Assembly (NCBI GenBank): GCA_014529385.2
Contig: CM043953.1
Span: 95,189,842-95,253,841 of the forward strand
From: Adiantum capillus-veneris
Lineage: Eukaryota > Streptophyta > Polypodiopsida > Polypodiales > Pteridaceae
DNA length: 64,000 nt
Direction: 5' to 3'
The notes under the pieces are model-generated. The model was given only the letters and a program-made list of their open reading frames with translations. It had not been told where the DNA came from and did not search any database. The position numbers were made by a program, and so were the translations under genes. Below are positions 41,124-51,884 of the stretch, one piece after another (the stretch's first letter is position 1; every line of letters begins with the position of its first letter).

Positions 41124-41831
41124 ATGCATCACCTACGAGTACAAAGCAATTGGCAACCTTTATACACAAAGTAAAGTACATGGCGCGGTTTATTCCATTG
41201 TCTTCAAAGCTTCTTTATCCATTACAACAAGTGGCAAAGCATGAGCCATTGCAATGGGATGACAAGTGTGAAGAAGTGTTTCAAGAGGTGAAAGAGGTGT
41301 TGGGGGGCTGTCAGCCATGCAGGCTCCTGATTGGGAGAAAGTTTTTTATGTAAATCCATCAGTAGGGCATGATGCCATTGGAGCCATGTTATTGCAAAAG
41401 GGAAAGGGCGGTCACTATATGATGCTAGTGTATTGTGCAAGCCGAGTGAAGTTGGTAGCATAGAAAAAATTCTTGGAAGTAGAGCTAGTGATGGCCAGTG
41501 CAATATTTGCTTGTCAACGATTTCGTCATTACTTGCTACCACGACCTTTTGTTTGCTTAACGAGATATTCTTTTTTTCCACAATTTATTAATGGAATTAA
41601 CATGTCAAATGTGGTCAGGAAATGGGTAATTGAGTTGCAAGAGTTTGAGTTCTCTTTTTTAGTGGAAGATAGTACAAGGGGTACCCTAGCTGATTTGTTG
41701 ACTTACAAGGAGAATCCCCTCCTTGTTAAGGAAGAGGTGGTGAGAAGGGTAGTTGAATAAGTGCCACATATCATCAATGCACACGTGTTGTTCTTTGATG
41801 GCTCATATAAGAAGAGCCATGATGTGGATTC
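41124..41831 (+). pseudogene. gypsy-A RT end, RNase H and start of second RNase H
   Basis: Continues the frame broken at 23170: STKQLATFIHKVKYMARFIPL follows directly from the ILLP at the other side. RNase H 1 reads FYVNPSVGHDAIGAML, with Asn where the catalytic Asp belongs, the same change as in gypsy-B. A stop at 41461 breaks it. The second RNase H begins at about 41780 (LFFDGSY, catalytic Asp present) and is cut by the copia LTR at 41832. Confidence 0.85.
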
Positions 41832-42122
41832 TGAAGGGGATCGGGGAGCACCACAGACGGAGAGAGAGAGGGAGAGAAGGAGACACACACACTCTGTGAA
41901 GTGGTAGCTCCCCCTATACAATATACTCACTATAAGGGGATCGGGGAGCACCACAGACGGAGAGAGAGAGCGAGAGAAGGAGACACACACACTATGTGGG
42001 TGGGGAGACTGTGAAGTCGCAGCTCCCCCTATATAATACACTCACTATAAGTATAGGGTAACAGTGGGCGGGCGCCCATGACCTGGGACACCGGTCAAGG
42101 CACATAGGCCTTAACCCCAACA
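41832..42122 (-). repeat. 3' LTR of copia-2, with internal 100-bp duplication
   Basis: 291 bp against 191 bp for its partner. The extra length is a tandem copy: AAGGGGATCGGGGAGCACC occurs at 41834 and 41934. The two LTRs of one element should be identical at insertion, so the duplication arose afterwards. Confidence 0.9.
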
Positions 42123-42197
42123 ACCTCCCACTTAAAGGCCAATGTGCCTTTAAGCAAGATCTACTAGTGTACAACTAATAGAAGGTGAGATATTCTC

Positions 42198-43292
42198 TCA
42201 ACCTATGCCCACTGACTCTCGATGAGCTAGTGCATCCGGCTCTACTGATAGACAAATATCCCGCTGCGGAAGCCACACAGAGCTAGCTCCAAGATCTGCA
42301 AAGAGTCTACAAGAGCTCATGCACTCCTGCAAGTATCGGTCCAATACCTGCAAACCTCCCCTATGCTCTATTCCGAGATCAGTCATCGAACAACTAATCA
42401 ACCCTGCTGCAAATGCTCCCACTGCAGCTGCTATGTCGGGCCTCGAGATCAGCATCTCGTACATGAGGACACCGAACGTTGATGCAACCCTGGCAACCTC
42501 TACCATCTCCAACTCAGAACTCAACTCATGGAAATCCTGTCCCCTATCATAGAGACCATGGCACTCTGACTCCGAGCTCTGGAGTGACTCCTCGTGCCCA
42601 CCACATATCACATGTGTACCAAGAGTATCCATCTGTCCTGAATCTGCATCAAGCTCTGGCATAAACATATCAAGAAATGACTCCACAATAGCCGACATCT
42701 CAGCATCCATGTGAGTCATCTCTATCACCTCTAATGACTCATCCTGCCTTGACTCACTAGAGCTGTCCCACTCTACCTGTGCATCCGTAGACGCAACCTG
42801 CACAACAAGGTCACTGCTCTGCATTCCATGCAAAGCATCCTCCAACCCACAAGCAAAAGAGACTCGCCTGCTCTCTCGCTCTCTACTTGGCTGCATGATC
42901 ACAGAGACAACACCGTCTCTCCTGTGATCCACATGCAATGGGTAACTTGTACCACTCCTGGCACCTCTCGCAATCACTAGCGAACCCAAATGCATCACAA
43001 AATCTCGCTCTCGTAGCGAAATCTGACATCCACAATCTCTAAGCTGACCAATCGAGATCAAACTCGCTGTCAAATCTGGTACATAGCGCACATGTCGTAA
43101 CAAGTAAGATGCACCACTCGGTAATGACAGTCTCACATCTCCTGCACCTGCTATCACATGCACCGATCCATCAGTCAAAGGTATACTGCCAAGCATCCCG
43201 CTAGAATAGCTACAAAACCATTCACTATGCGACGTGACATTAAACATAGCATCTGCATCTAGCAACCACTGCGAAGGGAGTGCACTATCCAC
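42198..43292 (-). CDS. copia-2 protease plus unique acidic ORF
   Basis: 364 codons without a stop. The N-terminal part is a copia protease-like domain (WLLDADAMFNVTSHSEWF; the usual D-S-G is D-A-D, so probably inactive), followed by the VRYVPDLTASLISIGQL block. The pre-integrase, integrase and RT domains are absent. An acidic Ser/Glu/Asp/Met-rich segment follows (about residues 130-270). Near the C-terminus is MYEMLISRPDIAAAVG, like the copia end MYxMxxTRPDIAxAVG. The long open frame in a deletion derivative is notable. Gag overlaps it in another frame at 43259-43292. Confidence 0.65.
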   Translation of the reverse strand: MDSALPSQWLLDADAMFNVTSHSEWFCSYSSGMLGSIPLTDGSVHVIAGAGDVRLSLPSGASYLLRHVRYVPDLTASLISIGQLRDCGCQISLRERDFVMHLGSLVIARGARSGTSYPLHVDHRRDGVVSVIMQPSRERESRRVSFACGLEDALHGMQSSDLVVQVASTDAQVEWDSSSESRQDESLEVIEMTHMDAEMSAIVESFLDMFMPELDADSGQMDTLGTHVICGGHEESLQSSESECHGLYDRGQDFHELSSELEMVEVARVASTFGVLMYEMLISRPDIAAAVGAFAAGLISCSMTDLGIEHRGGLQVLDRYLQECMSSCRLFADLGASSVWLPQRDICLSVEPDALAHRESVGIG

Positions 43293-43855
43293 ATGTATAG
43301 CATCTGTGCATAGCTCGAGGCAAAAGTGACATCCCCGTCACTAGTATACTCCGACACTACATCTGCCTCGACTGTCAAAGCAACTGAGTCCATGGCATCA
43401 CTACATACATCTCTGAGACTGCCATGTCTCCTACGATGTCGCATACGACGAAAACAGCGCCGTCTAACGTGTCCAGAATGACCACAATACCAACATATCA
43501 CCTGTCGGTGTACTCGTGAATGTATATGTCTCACACGAGTCCTTGATGACTCAGATCTATCATACATATCATGTAATCTCCGCCAAAGTGCTCTCGAAGT
43601 AGTCTCATACATAACAAGAGCATATAAAGATTCCGCAAGGTGCAAGGAGAGTGTAGATAATGCCATCTCCTCTAGCTCCTGCTACTGATTGTCAGACATG
43701 TTTGAAGGTCTACCTGCATCACCACTCAATGGTCCATGCAACCCTCGCTGTGTCAATGCATCAAGCATACACTCTCTCCATGCTGCAAAGTCTGACCCAT
43801 CAAACATGCACATTTCGGAGAGATCATAATCTGAGCGATCACCTGTCTCTGCCAT
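43259..43855 (-). pseudogene. copia-2 gag
   Basis: Starts MAETGDRSDYDL at 43855. One in-frame TAG at 43682-43684 follows NMSDNQ, and the frame continues to 43259. It has an intact CCHC knuckle CWYCGHSGHVRRRC and a basic Arg-rich run. Gag is shorter than usual; a deletion in the middle is likely. Confidence 0.72.
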
Positions 43856-45477
43856 GAGCACAATGTAGCAAACTAGAAAGCAAAACCACCTCACCAACAA
43901 CACCTGGAAACTGTCTACAAATATGGTCAAAAACACAATGTAAAACCTGTGAGACACTCCAAAATAGAGCTCCCGCAATGTCAATACAAGCCTCGCCTGC
44001 TGTAGTATCACACTGCAATCTGTGAGATAATCACCAAGCCCACATTGTGCGGTATCGATGCATATACACGCACAAATCTCTCACTTGCAGAGAACACCGC
44101 ACGCAAATGGTGAGTGCAACCCGCAATCTCTACCTAGATCGCATAAATGATACGCATAAAACTCTTGGGAAAATTTCGCCAGAGTTTCGACGCACAATGG
44201 CTATCAACACAAAATAACCATTGTCATGCAAGCTCAATACAATGATCAATCGATGCGCATCAAACTACACTCAACATACATGTATAAGCTCTGCAAAACT
44301 ATGGCAAACAATGCTCGAGATCACAAGACTCTCCCACCCGAGAGCAAACCACTGTCTCAAGCAAAGAAAGATACACAACTCCTCACTCTTGCGAGAGTGG
44401 ATACAAAAAACACAAAACTGTGTCCAAACTGACAAAACCTGTCAAAGTGAGAGTAAACACTCGATCACAAACTATGGCGAGAATCTGGGAAAAATCCGAT
44501 AGAATTTTCCCTGAAAACTGAGCAAAAAACTCAAGTATAATCTCTACCATAAACCATAACACTACTCAATGCCAATGAGTAGAAATGACAAAATGGCTCC
44601 ACATTTTCACATACAATGGCAATCCGCACTCAACTTACATCAACGGAGTGACCGCGCATAAGCAAGCGCCAAAAGATTTGCAATCCGGAAACTTGATCAA
44701 TGCAAAAACAATGCTCTCAAGAGAGCTCACTGGCACTTGAAAGTGCTCACCAAAATGCATGTATAATGGGCATCAACCATGCGCCATAACCATATGCAAA
44801 CCATCCGCAAAGACCATGAATCCAAGCACAAAAGCACTGCCAAAGTATCCTGTGAAAACCAGTGAAAGAAGCTCCACCTGTGTGCTCCAAAAACTGCGTC
44901 TCTCAAGAGACCGCTTCGGTGGTGTGTAAACGTTTCCGTACTTCGTTGCCCAAGTCTACCAAAAAACCCTCAAACCACAAGCTTAACACAAGCTGCAATT
45001 GCATCTTCAGCTCAGAATTTACGCACTCAATTTCAAGCATCTCCCGTGCTTCCAAAAGTGCAACAAACTCGCACACAATGCGATAACAGAAAATCTGAAA
45101 TTTCTGTATACAGTCAGTCTGAGATGAATATCAGCAAAACGGTGAGGAATTTGCAAACATTTTCTTCTGCAAAGTTGTAGACCATGTCGAAACACATGGG
45201 CAAGGCGGACAGAATTCTCAAATCTGCATTCTACAAGGAGAAAAACGAATCTTAAAACAGTGCTGCTGCACACACACTTTTAGGGCAGCACCTTCACTTA
45301 CACACAATCTTCCACACTCCTTTCTGAGCTTCCACAAGAGCATACATCACTCTCAACTGAGCTTAGAAGCTCCCATTGCATTCTCACAAAACTTTCGAGC
45401 TTTCTTAATCTCTACCGTCGAGAGCGAGCGAGCTATCGCCTCGAAGCTCTCGAAGCCGTCGTGCTCTCCGCGGTCAC
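43856..45477 (-). other. copia-2 leader
   Basis: 1.6 kb, no gene. Its primer-proximal part resembles 2690-3163, and other parts resemble the copia-1 leader. Confidence 0.6.
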
Positions 45478-45494
45478 CATAGCTCTGATACCAA
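45478..45494 (-). other. Primer-binding site of copia-2
   Basis: The minus strand reads ATTGGTATCAGAGCTATGG right after the LTR. It contains TGGTATCAGAGC, an exact initiator tRNA-Met primer site. Confidence 0.88.
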
Positions 45495-45495
45495 T

Positions 45496-45686
45496 TGAAG
45501 GGGATCGGGGAGCACCACAGACGGAGAAAGAGAGCGAGAGAAGGAGACACACACACTATGTGGGTGGGGAGACTGTGAAGTGGCAGCTCCCCCTATACAA
45601 TATACTCACTATAAGTATAGGGTAACAGTGGGCGGGCGCCCATGACCTGGGCTACCGGTCAAGGCACATAGGCCTTAACCCCAACA
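45496..45686 (-). repeat. 5' LTR of copia-2
   Basis: 191 bp, single-unit version of the LTR, with GA-rich tract. Confidence 0.9.
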
Positions 45687-45691
45687 GCTTC

Positions 45692-46838
45692 AGGGGGTAT
45701 AACACTCTACGATCCAAAGGGGAAGCTAGTATGCAAGAGAGGGTTCAAGTTGGATGCTCCTAGTAACAATGAGGCTGAATATGCAACTTTGGAAACTGGA
45801 TTACACATTTGTTTGAAGCATGGGATTAGAAGGTTGAGCATAAAAGGTGATGACTTGCTAGTTGTGAAGCAAGTGTTGGGTGTGTGGAAGAGCAAGAACA
45901 CCTCATTGAAGGAAATGTGTTTTAGAATTAACGGCCTGTTTAAAAAGTTCGAAGCATGGAGCATCAGACACATTGAACGTGCTCTAAATGGAGAGGCACA
46001 TGAAGAAGCTCAAAGAATGATTGGGGAGCTATTTGTGTTGCAGACCAATTTATCTCCTTATCATGGCCGAAAAGTTTGGCTCAAGAAGAGGAGTTTTTGT
46101 TGACAAGAATCATTCTGAAGGACATTTAGAAGTCTAAGAAGTATGATTTTGTGCGTAGAGCATACATGTACAAATTGATTGGTGATTTCTTATACATAAA
46201 AGGGGCTGATCTCATGTTGAGATGTGCACCTTAGAGGGAGGAGCTTTATAGAGTGTTGGAAGAGAATCATGAAGGTGCATGTGGCAGAAATTTTGCTCTA
46301 AAGATCACCTCGCATAAGATCTTGCAAGAGGGGTATGTATGGCCTAGTTTGCACAAGGATGTTCACCATTGGTGTAGGTCTTGCAATAGGTGCCAAGCAT
46401 TTGGAAAAAGAGTATTGAAGCCAGAGCTACAAAAACCATTATGGCGTTGATGTGTTTGAAAAATGGGGGATTGATGCAATAGGCCCATTACCTATCACAA
46501 GCAGGGGCAAAAGCTATATTTTGATTGCAGTGGACTATCTCTCTAGATGGGTAGAAGCTATAGCAGTAAAAAAAATCACTACAAAGGATGTGGAAAAATT
46601 TGTGTACGATAAAATATGTTGCAAGTTTGGGGTGCCACTGGAGCTACTTTCGGATAAGTCAAGGGTAAATGGATTGCATCTTAAATTATATCATGCCAGG
46701 ATAATGATGGTGGAGCAAGATGAGTTTTCTGTGGAGCAAGTAATGTTGGTGAGGGATGAGGAGACTTGTGACGCGTTGAGTCTCATATCTCTTTTTGCTG
46801 CTGCTGATCATGAATGATCTAGCAGGCTACGGGATAGG
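45692..46838 (+). pseudogene. gypsy-A second RNase H (rest) and integrase
   Basis: The second RNase H resumes (GGITLYDPKG) and keeps the Glu in NNEAEY and an Asp in KGDDLLVVKQ; the last Asp is lost (GEAHEEAQ). Integrase has the zinc finger (HEGACGRNF, where the second His is replaced by Asn, then CRSCNRC) and the first core Asp in KWGIDAIGPLP. The second Asp, in LLSDKS, is followed directly by RVNGL, so about 30 residues and the catalytic Glu region are deleted. The reading frame ends at 46815. Confidence 0.84.
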
Positions 46839-46845
46839 CAGACTA

Positions 46846-46981
46846 TGTTAGGAGTTTTTAAGGGATTGCGCATATGTATATACACAAGCATGGTGAATAA
46901 AATAAATAATTTCCCATTCTTCAGAGCCAGGTGGTTACGTGGGGCCCACATGTGTACAAGTAGGGCAGGGTGTACATAGTG
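46846..46981 (+). repeat. Truncated 3' LTR of gypsy-A
   Basis: 136 bp matching the start of 18119-19261, cut after GTACATAGTG. Beyond this point the sequence belongs to another element, so a deletion or later event removed the LTR end and the right flank. Confidence 0.85.
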
Positions 46982-48060
46982 CATCGAGGGCCACCATATG
47001 CCTGCCATTAAAATTGCTCTAGTGGTGGTTTCACTAGAAAAGTGACCTCCACCTAATTCAGCATGTGCTTGTTCTAGAGTGGGTATATATTCATCTTATT
47101 TGCAAAAAGACGTAAATGTTGATCCTTTCCTCTCCAATACAATTGGTTTCCAATAAGAGCATAGTCTCTTGCTTCAGTTTCAATAGCTCTTTGGCGGTGT
47201 TTACTCATATCCTCTAAAAATGTTCTGCTTGAGTTACTCCACTTATGAGCTAGTGAGATTTAAAATAATTTCACATGAGGTATAGGTGTTTGTTTCTGGC
47301 ATTGAAGACAACATTTCACAAATGAGTGAACATCACTTCTTATATTTGGCCAAAATACTCCAAGTCTCAAGTTCCGCTGCATAGTTTATTCTTCCGCAAA
47401 GTGAAGTCCTACTATGGTAATGTGTGCTTGACCTAGGTGTTGGGCTTTCTCCTCAGGATGATTAATACACAACAGTAATATTTCATCTTGATTTTTTTTG
47501 TATAGAATTCCAGCTAGTAATTGATACATAGCCAAATGCCCAATTAATCCTGGTGTAATAGAAAGTGGTTTTTTGAGAACCCACTTAAGCTATGGTCATC
47601 AATGAAACCATATTTTCTGACCAACGGGGTGTCATTTCCACGGAGAACAGATATGCATCTGGTAGATCATCATCTACCCCTTTCTAAAATAGTCCTTGAT
47701 AAATGATCTTCTCTTTGGTGTGTGGTGCCTTTTTTTACAACTACAGTGAAATTGAATTCCAAAAGAATGATGAACCATCTCACTACTCTCCTTGTGTTGC
47801 ATGGCTTGTTGACCAAGTACAATAAATCTTGGTGGTCCATAAAGAACACAAATTTGTTGGCTAATAGGTAATGTTTATAATTTTTCACGGCATGGATCAT
47901 CCCTTATCCCTCTCTTTTGGTTGTTGTATAGTTTTTCTCTACCACATTCAACTGTCTACTAGCATAAGAAATGGGAAAATCAATTTTTTCGTCTTGTGGG
48001 TGAGCTAATATACACCCAGTGGAAAAATTGGAAGCATCAACATGTATATAGAATATCTTA
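46982..48060 (-). pseudogene. Ty3/gypsy pol fragment with two integrase zinc fingers
   Basis: Read right to left. RNase H (48060-47670) has an intact VDASNF, ISYASRQLN, then FFMDHQDLLYLVNKP. A zinc finger follows (about 47460-47280) with QAHITIVGLH and CCLQC, and the block GVFWPNIRSDVHSF. A linker (MSKHRQRAIETEA, LIGNQLYWRGKD) leads to a second finger start, QAHAELGGGHFSSETTTRA, ending at the left border. Stops and frameshifts occur. The LTR of gypsy-A abuts it at 46981. Confidence 0.75.
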
Positions 48061-48699
48061 CTTCAATTTGGTTCTTTCAATATTCGGATTGAAGTGAGAG
48101 CCTGTTGTTATCAGCTATTTATTGTAGTAGGTTTCATGCCACAAGGTTTTGTTTCCTAGATCTATGCTAAGTGAGAAGAGTTTTGGTTATGCGTTCAATA
48201 AGAATACATGGCTAGCTTCCAATTGACTTTTTTAGACAATTGATGAAATATATTCAGATATTTTGAGTTGATTCTACTACCAAAACTTAAAGTAAAGGAC
48301 TTGACGACCATTTTGTGTGCAGAAAAAGTAAGGCATACTTGAGCTTGACAGGGTGGTTCCCTGAAGCGAGCTTAATAGTCAAGCCGCGTGCATCGTGAAC
48401 TAGAGCACTTGAGTCTGGCAAGGTTCACTAAACAAGTTTCCATAACTGAATGCTTTGGAGATACGGTAGATACGGTTCAAAGATTTTTTGTGTACAGCCT
48501 TATATTATTTTTCATATGTTTACTAGTTACGTGAGTCTGATGATGGCAAAGAGCTTAAGGTACCTATAGAAAATGCCAATTGAAGTGAAGCTGGCACAGA
48601 CTGGAGGCTGTGCAGGTTCAAAGGGGGTTGATGTCGTGCATCTACACTCCCATGCTAAGAAAGATACCAGGAAGATGCACCTTGAGCTTAATCGAAGCT
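48061..48699. other. Spacer, no gene recognised
   Basis: May contain the decayed N-terminal side of the neighbouring gypsy pol or of the PPR relic; no domain is readable. Confidence 0.4.
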
Positions 48700-49590
48700 T
48701 ACCTGATTAATGATCAATAAGCAGGGCTTGCTTACAAGGTAGTTTTATGGTTAATGTATGTCAGATGTGGCTTTAAAGGGCCAACACATGCTTTAGTGAT
48801 GCTAAAAAGGAGTATGATTGAAGTGAGTACATATGAAAAATTATGATCTAGAAGTATAGCGCTTGAAGTGCTCTACTGGCCTGTCTTTACGGCTTGTCGA
48901 TTGGAGGTACGGTGCATAAATTATGGCAGTTTCAAGTTTAAGCCGATTGCAGATCCATACTGGATTGGGAAACTGCAAATGAGGGGACACCGATGAAGTG
49001 CATGAATGGGCCTAAAGTGCTCACTTTGTGGAGGGCATCAGTCTTTTGAGATCAATGATCAAATTATGGCTACCAAGATATTGCGAGATTAAATTTCACC
49101 GAGGGCCAGCTCCATACCAGTTTGGTCGGTTCGATCAAAGTGCCATATGGGAATTTTACAGCCTTGCATGGTTTGTATGCGTTCTATGAAGCTTGAGAAG
49201 TCTACAAGAATTTACGGTTCCTTAGATAGAGTCTGGGTTGATGAGATAATATGGCTTGAGGCTGGTGTCAGTGGGTGACACTACCTGAGCTGGATGAATT
49301 TTACACATTATTCAAGACACTAATATGAGCGATAAAATTTGAGATGATATTGTCATCTAGGGGCTTCCGGATGTCGATAAGGTTGTGGAAAATTTACGAT
49401 GATAATGTTAGTCAAGGACTGTTGAAAAGGCAATGCCTTGGTTGATATGCATGCTAAAAGTGGTGCCTTTACAAAGTCACATTGAGTTCTTAACAAGATA
49501 ATTCAAGTTTCAAATGCCTTGCTTAGCCATGCTTTGGTAGATATGTATGTCAAATGTGGTTCCCTTATAAGGGCTATGGCCACTTAATAT
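48700..49590 (+). pseudogene. Relic of a PPR protein gene
   Basis: Short plus-strand pieces carry the plant PPR signature. Near 48740 a frame reads LMYVRCG. Near 49434 a frame reads NALVDMHAKSGAFTKSH, then a stop, then ALVDMYVKCGSL at about 49530-49565. Repeats of the type xALVDMYxKCGxx mark PPR proteins that process organelle RNA. Frames are broken by many stops and shifts, and the part between the repeats is scrambled, so only a relic of one gene or retrocopy remains. Confidence 0.65.
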
Positions 49591-50040
49591 AATTAGTGTC
49601 CACCCAACAAGGTGGGATGGCCGCCCAAGTCAAAAAGAGTTTTTATTTTGGTGTGAATGGAGGTGGAAAAGGGAGACATAGGCGCAACAGGCCGCGTGGA
49701 AGAGATGGCCCAGGGAAAGAATCCTTCATAGCAGCCAGGGAAAAGCCCGTACGAGCGCCCAAGAGAAGAGAATTTTTTTCATCTTACCAAGGCGACCATG
49801 TTTGGTGCCAGGCTCGTGACATTTTGTGTTGCTAGACCCTGCCGATTGCCACATCATCAAAGCTACTCCCACGCCACGCCAATCACGGTGCCGTGATTGC
49901 ATGGTGGGGGGAAACTTTCTGGGTACTTCACCATGGTAGAGGTTATACTGGGAGAAAACCAACGGCTAGAGGTTGTGGTGTTGTGAAGGTTATGAGAAGG
50001 GGAGAGGATTCAGGAGCTGTGGCAAGAAGGTAGTAAAGGG

Positions 50041-50077
<37 letters not shown>

Positions 50078-50145
50078 TTGGCTAGCAAAGGGAGTCTCTC
50101 TCTTGTGCTTGAGAATCAAGGCTTTTGGAGGAAGGAATATAATCA

Positions 50146-50233
<88 letters not shown>

Positions 50234-51008
50234 ATGAAGAAGGGAGTCTCGTGCTTAAGCAAGGAAAAGAACCCATGCTCTTTCTCTTGCTCTCGAACAC
50301 AAGAAAAGAGACAAAGTGAGGAAGGGTATTTGAGTAGGAGGAAGATAATCAAAAAGGGGCAATACAAGGAGGTAAAGCGGGTGAAGCTAGGGGAGACACG
50401 CTGTCTCCCTCTCTCAACCCGAGCTCGGAGTCTGAAGCTCTCAACATCTCTCTCTCTCTCTCTTAAGTATAGAGGGAAGGAATCAGGCAATTAGAGCAAG
50501 TGGAATATAGGAGAAGTCAAAATTTGTAAGCGGCAATTAAGGCAGTGCAAAGCACACAAAGCAAGAAGCTGCAAAATATTTGACAAAAATTGAAGCATCA
50601 AGATTGAGGCAGTAAGAAGAATTTAAGTTTGCAAAATCCAAGGGTAGTTGAAGCAAATGAAGCGACAAGAGACAATTACCATCATTGTCATCAGCTAGAG
50701 ATTGATTAACTATCTTGTTAAGTCTCGATGGCATTAACGGCCCGGATAGTCCCATAACACAAGAGCTTAAACTCCTACTTATCAAATGATCCAAGTGACG
50801 GTGCTATTAAGAATCCACCTTGGCTAAAGATTGCGCTATCCTCAAATTTATAACTCAATTAATTGATGATCACAGAAATTGCCAGAGCTTTTAGTGTCTG
50901 CTTTTCTTTCTCTTTCACACCTCTCAGAGCCAGAAGCCCGATGCCTTCCCAGCTCACGATTCGAGCACATATCCCCCGACAACTTTGGTGCACCCAACGT
51001 GAAATGAG
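49591..51008 (+). other. Probable gypsy LTR-like region with CT repeats
   Basis: No gene. At 50985-51006 ACTTTGGTGCACCCAACG looks like a gypsy primer site following an LTR end (CCCCGACA), and a gag-like frame follows at 51009. I could not find the second LTR, so LTR identity is tentative. (CT)n tracts occupy 50041-50074 and 50149-50228. Confidence 0.4.
50149..50228. repeat. (CT)n microsatellite, 80 bp
   Basis: Uninterrupted CT repeat. A shorter one lies at 50041-50074. Apparent long Ser-Leu or Arg-Glu frames here are products of the repeat. Confidence 0.95.
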
Positions 51009-51560
51009 ATGAGGTGGGAGGTGCAGATAGAGAATTTTGAGCAGATGATGAAGTTGATTGAAGAGTTAAGTGCAAACGGTTTTGATGATAAGTCTACAGT
51101 TCCAGAGTTTTTGAAGATGTTTCAATAGGTTCAAGGATCTCTGCTTGAAATGGAAACAAGGAAGAAAAAGAATCAAATAGATGAAGCTTTTGATGTAGCT
51201 TTAGATGCGGTATACAACGAGAGGTGAGTCTTCGATGGCTATGATCTAAAGGGCTACCTAGAGTGTTGTGAGTTGGAAACAACGTTAAGAGGGATACCAG
51301 AAGAGTTAATGATCTGATCTTTTGAGGAGTTAGTGAGTTTAGATTTGAAGAACTAGATTCAAGAGGTATCAAATCCTGCAATGACAACCGGGAATATTTC
51401 AAATAAGCTATTGTACAAGTAAGTTATGAGCATTATAAAGGCTATCAAGAACAGATTCCAAGTCTACCAAACTATGCAAATATTTGAGGACAAGTACTAT
51501 CAAAGTTAGAAGCTGTAATTGATGAGTGTATTATACAACATGCTACCTTCTTACTGGCTA
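51009..51560 (+). pseudogene. Gypsy-type gag relic
   Basis: From ATG at 51009 the frame reads MRWEVQIENFEQMMKLIEEL, then stops (first TAG at about 51126) and continues with AFDVALDAVYNER, GYDLKGYLECCELE, LRGIPEELM and FEELVSLDL. The blocks resemble the N-terminal gag helices of plant gypsy elements. Several in-frame stops make it a relic. No zinc knuckle or pol follows. Confidence 0.5.
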
Positions 51561-51884
51561 ATGATGAAGACATAGTTAAAGCTGTGTATAAAAAGTTGGG
51601 TTTTGTAGATGTTGTGCATGAAGTAGAAGTCTTTGAGGGCGAACAACTTCAGGATACACATGGTGAATTTTGCAAAGAATTTACACATGTAGTTCAGGAT
51701 ACTTGTATCCATACTTCTCCTTTCGGTGCGTCGAAAGGCGCTTCACGGTAACTTCCTACAAAATTATGGTTTAATCATGAGATAAATCTTCAAATATATA
51801 TATATATTCAACAATGCAAAGCGTACATATAGTACCTATAAAGTTATATTGAAGTGTATCATAGCCCCCACTCCCAAGATGTGA
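51561..51884. other. Spacer, nothing recognised
   Basis: Contains a short (AT)n tract near 51800. No gene. Confidence 0.4.

Larger units (their letters stand above)
41832..45686 (-). mobile_element. Internally deleted copia element (copia-2)
   Basis: LTRs 41832-42122 and 45496-45686 run TGAAGGGG to CCCCAACA. Flanks are GATTC (41827-41831) and GCTTC (45687-45691), a 5-bp target duplication with one mismatch. The gypsy-A second RNase H frame is interrupted here and resumes after it. Read right to left it has primer site, 1.6-kb leader, gag, protease, then a 3' ORF part with a C-terminal copia-like motif. Integrase, RT and RNase H cores are missing, so it is non-autonomous. Confidence 0.9.
18119..46981 (+). 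mobile_element. Old Tat-type Ty3/gypsy element, split by insertions (gypsy-A)
   Basis: The 5' LTR starts TGTTAGGAG at 18119 and the matching 3' LTR starts at 46846, truncated at 46981. Between them the coding order gag, protease, RT, RNase H, second RNase H, integrase is recoverable in three pieces: 20277-23170, 41124-41831 and 45692-46838. The gaps are a DNA transposon (23173-41121) and a copia (41832-45686). A second RNase H between RNase H and integrase is the known mark of the Tat lineage. All domains contain stops or deletions, so the copy is dead. Confidence 0.88.

Noticed and set aside
42319-42664. Plus-strand frames over copia-2
   Set aside because: They lie opposite the 364-codon protease-containing frame and show no family similarity.
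49973-50494. Long frames on both strands over CT repeats
   Set aside because: Their length comes from the repeats, which have no stops in some frames.
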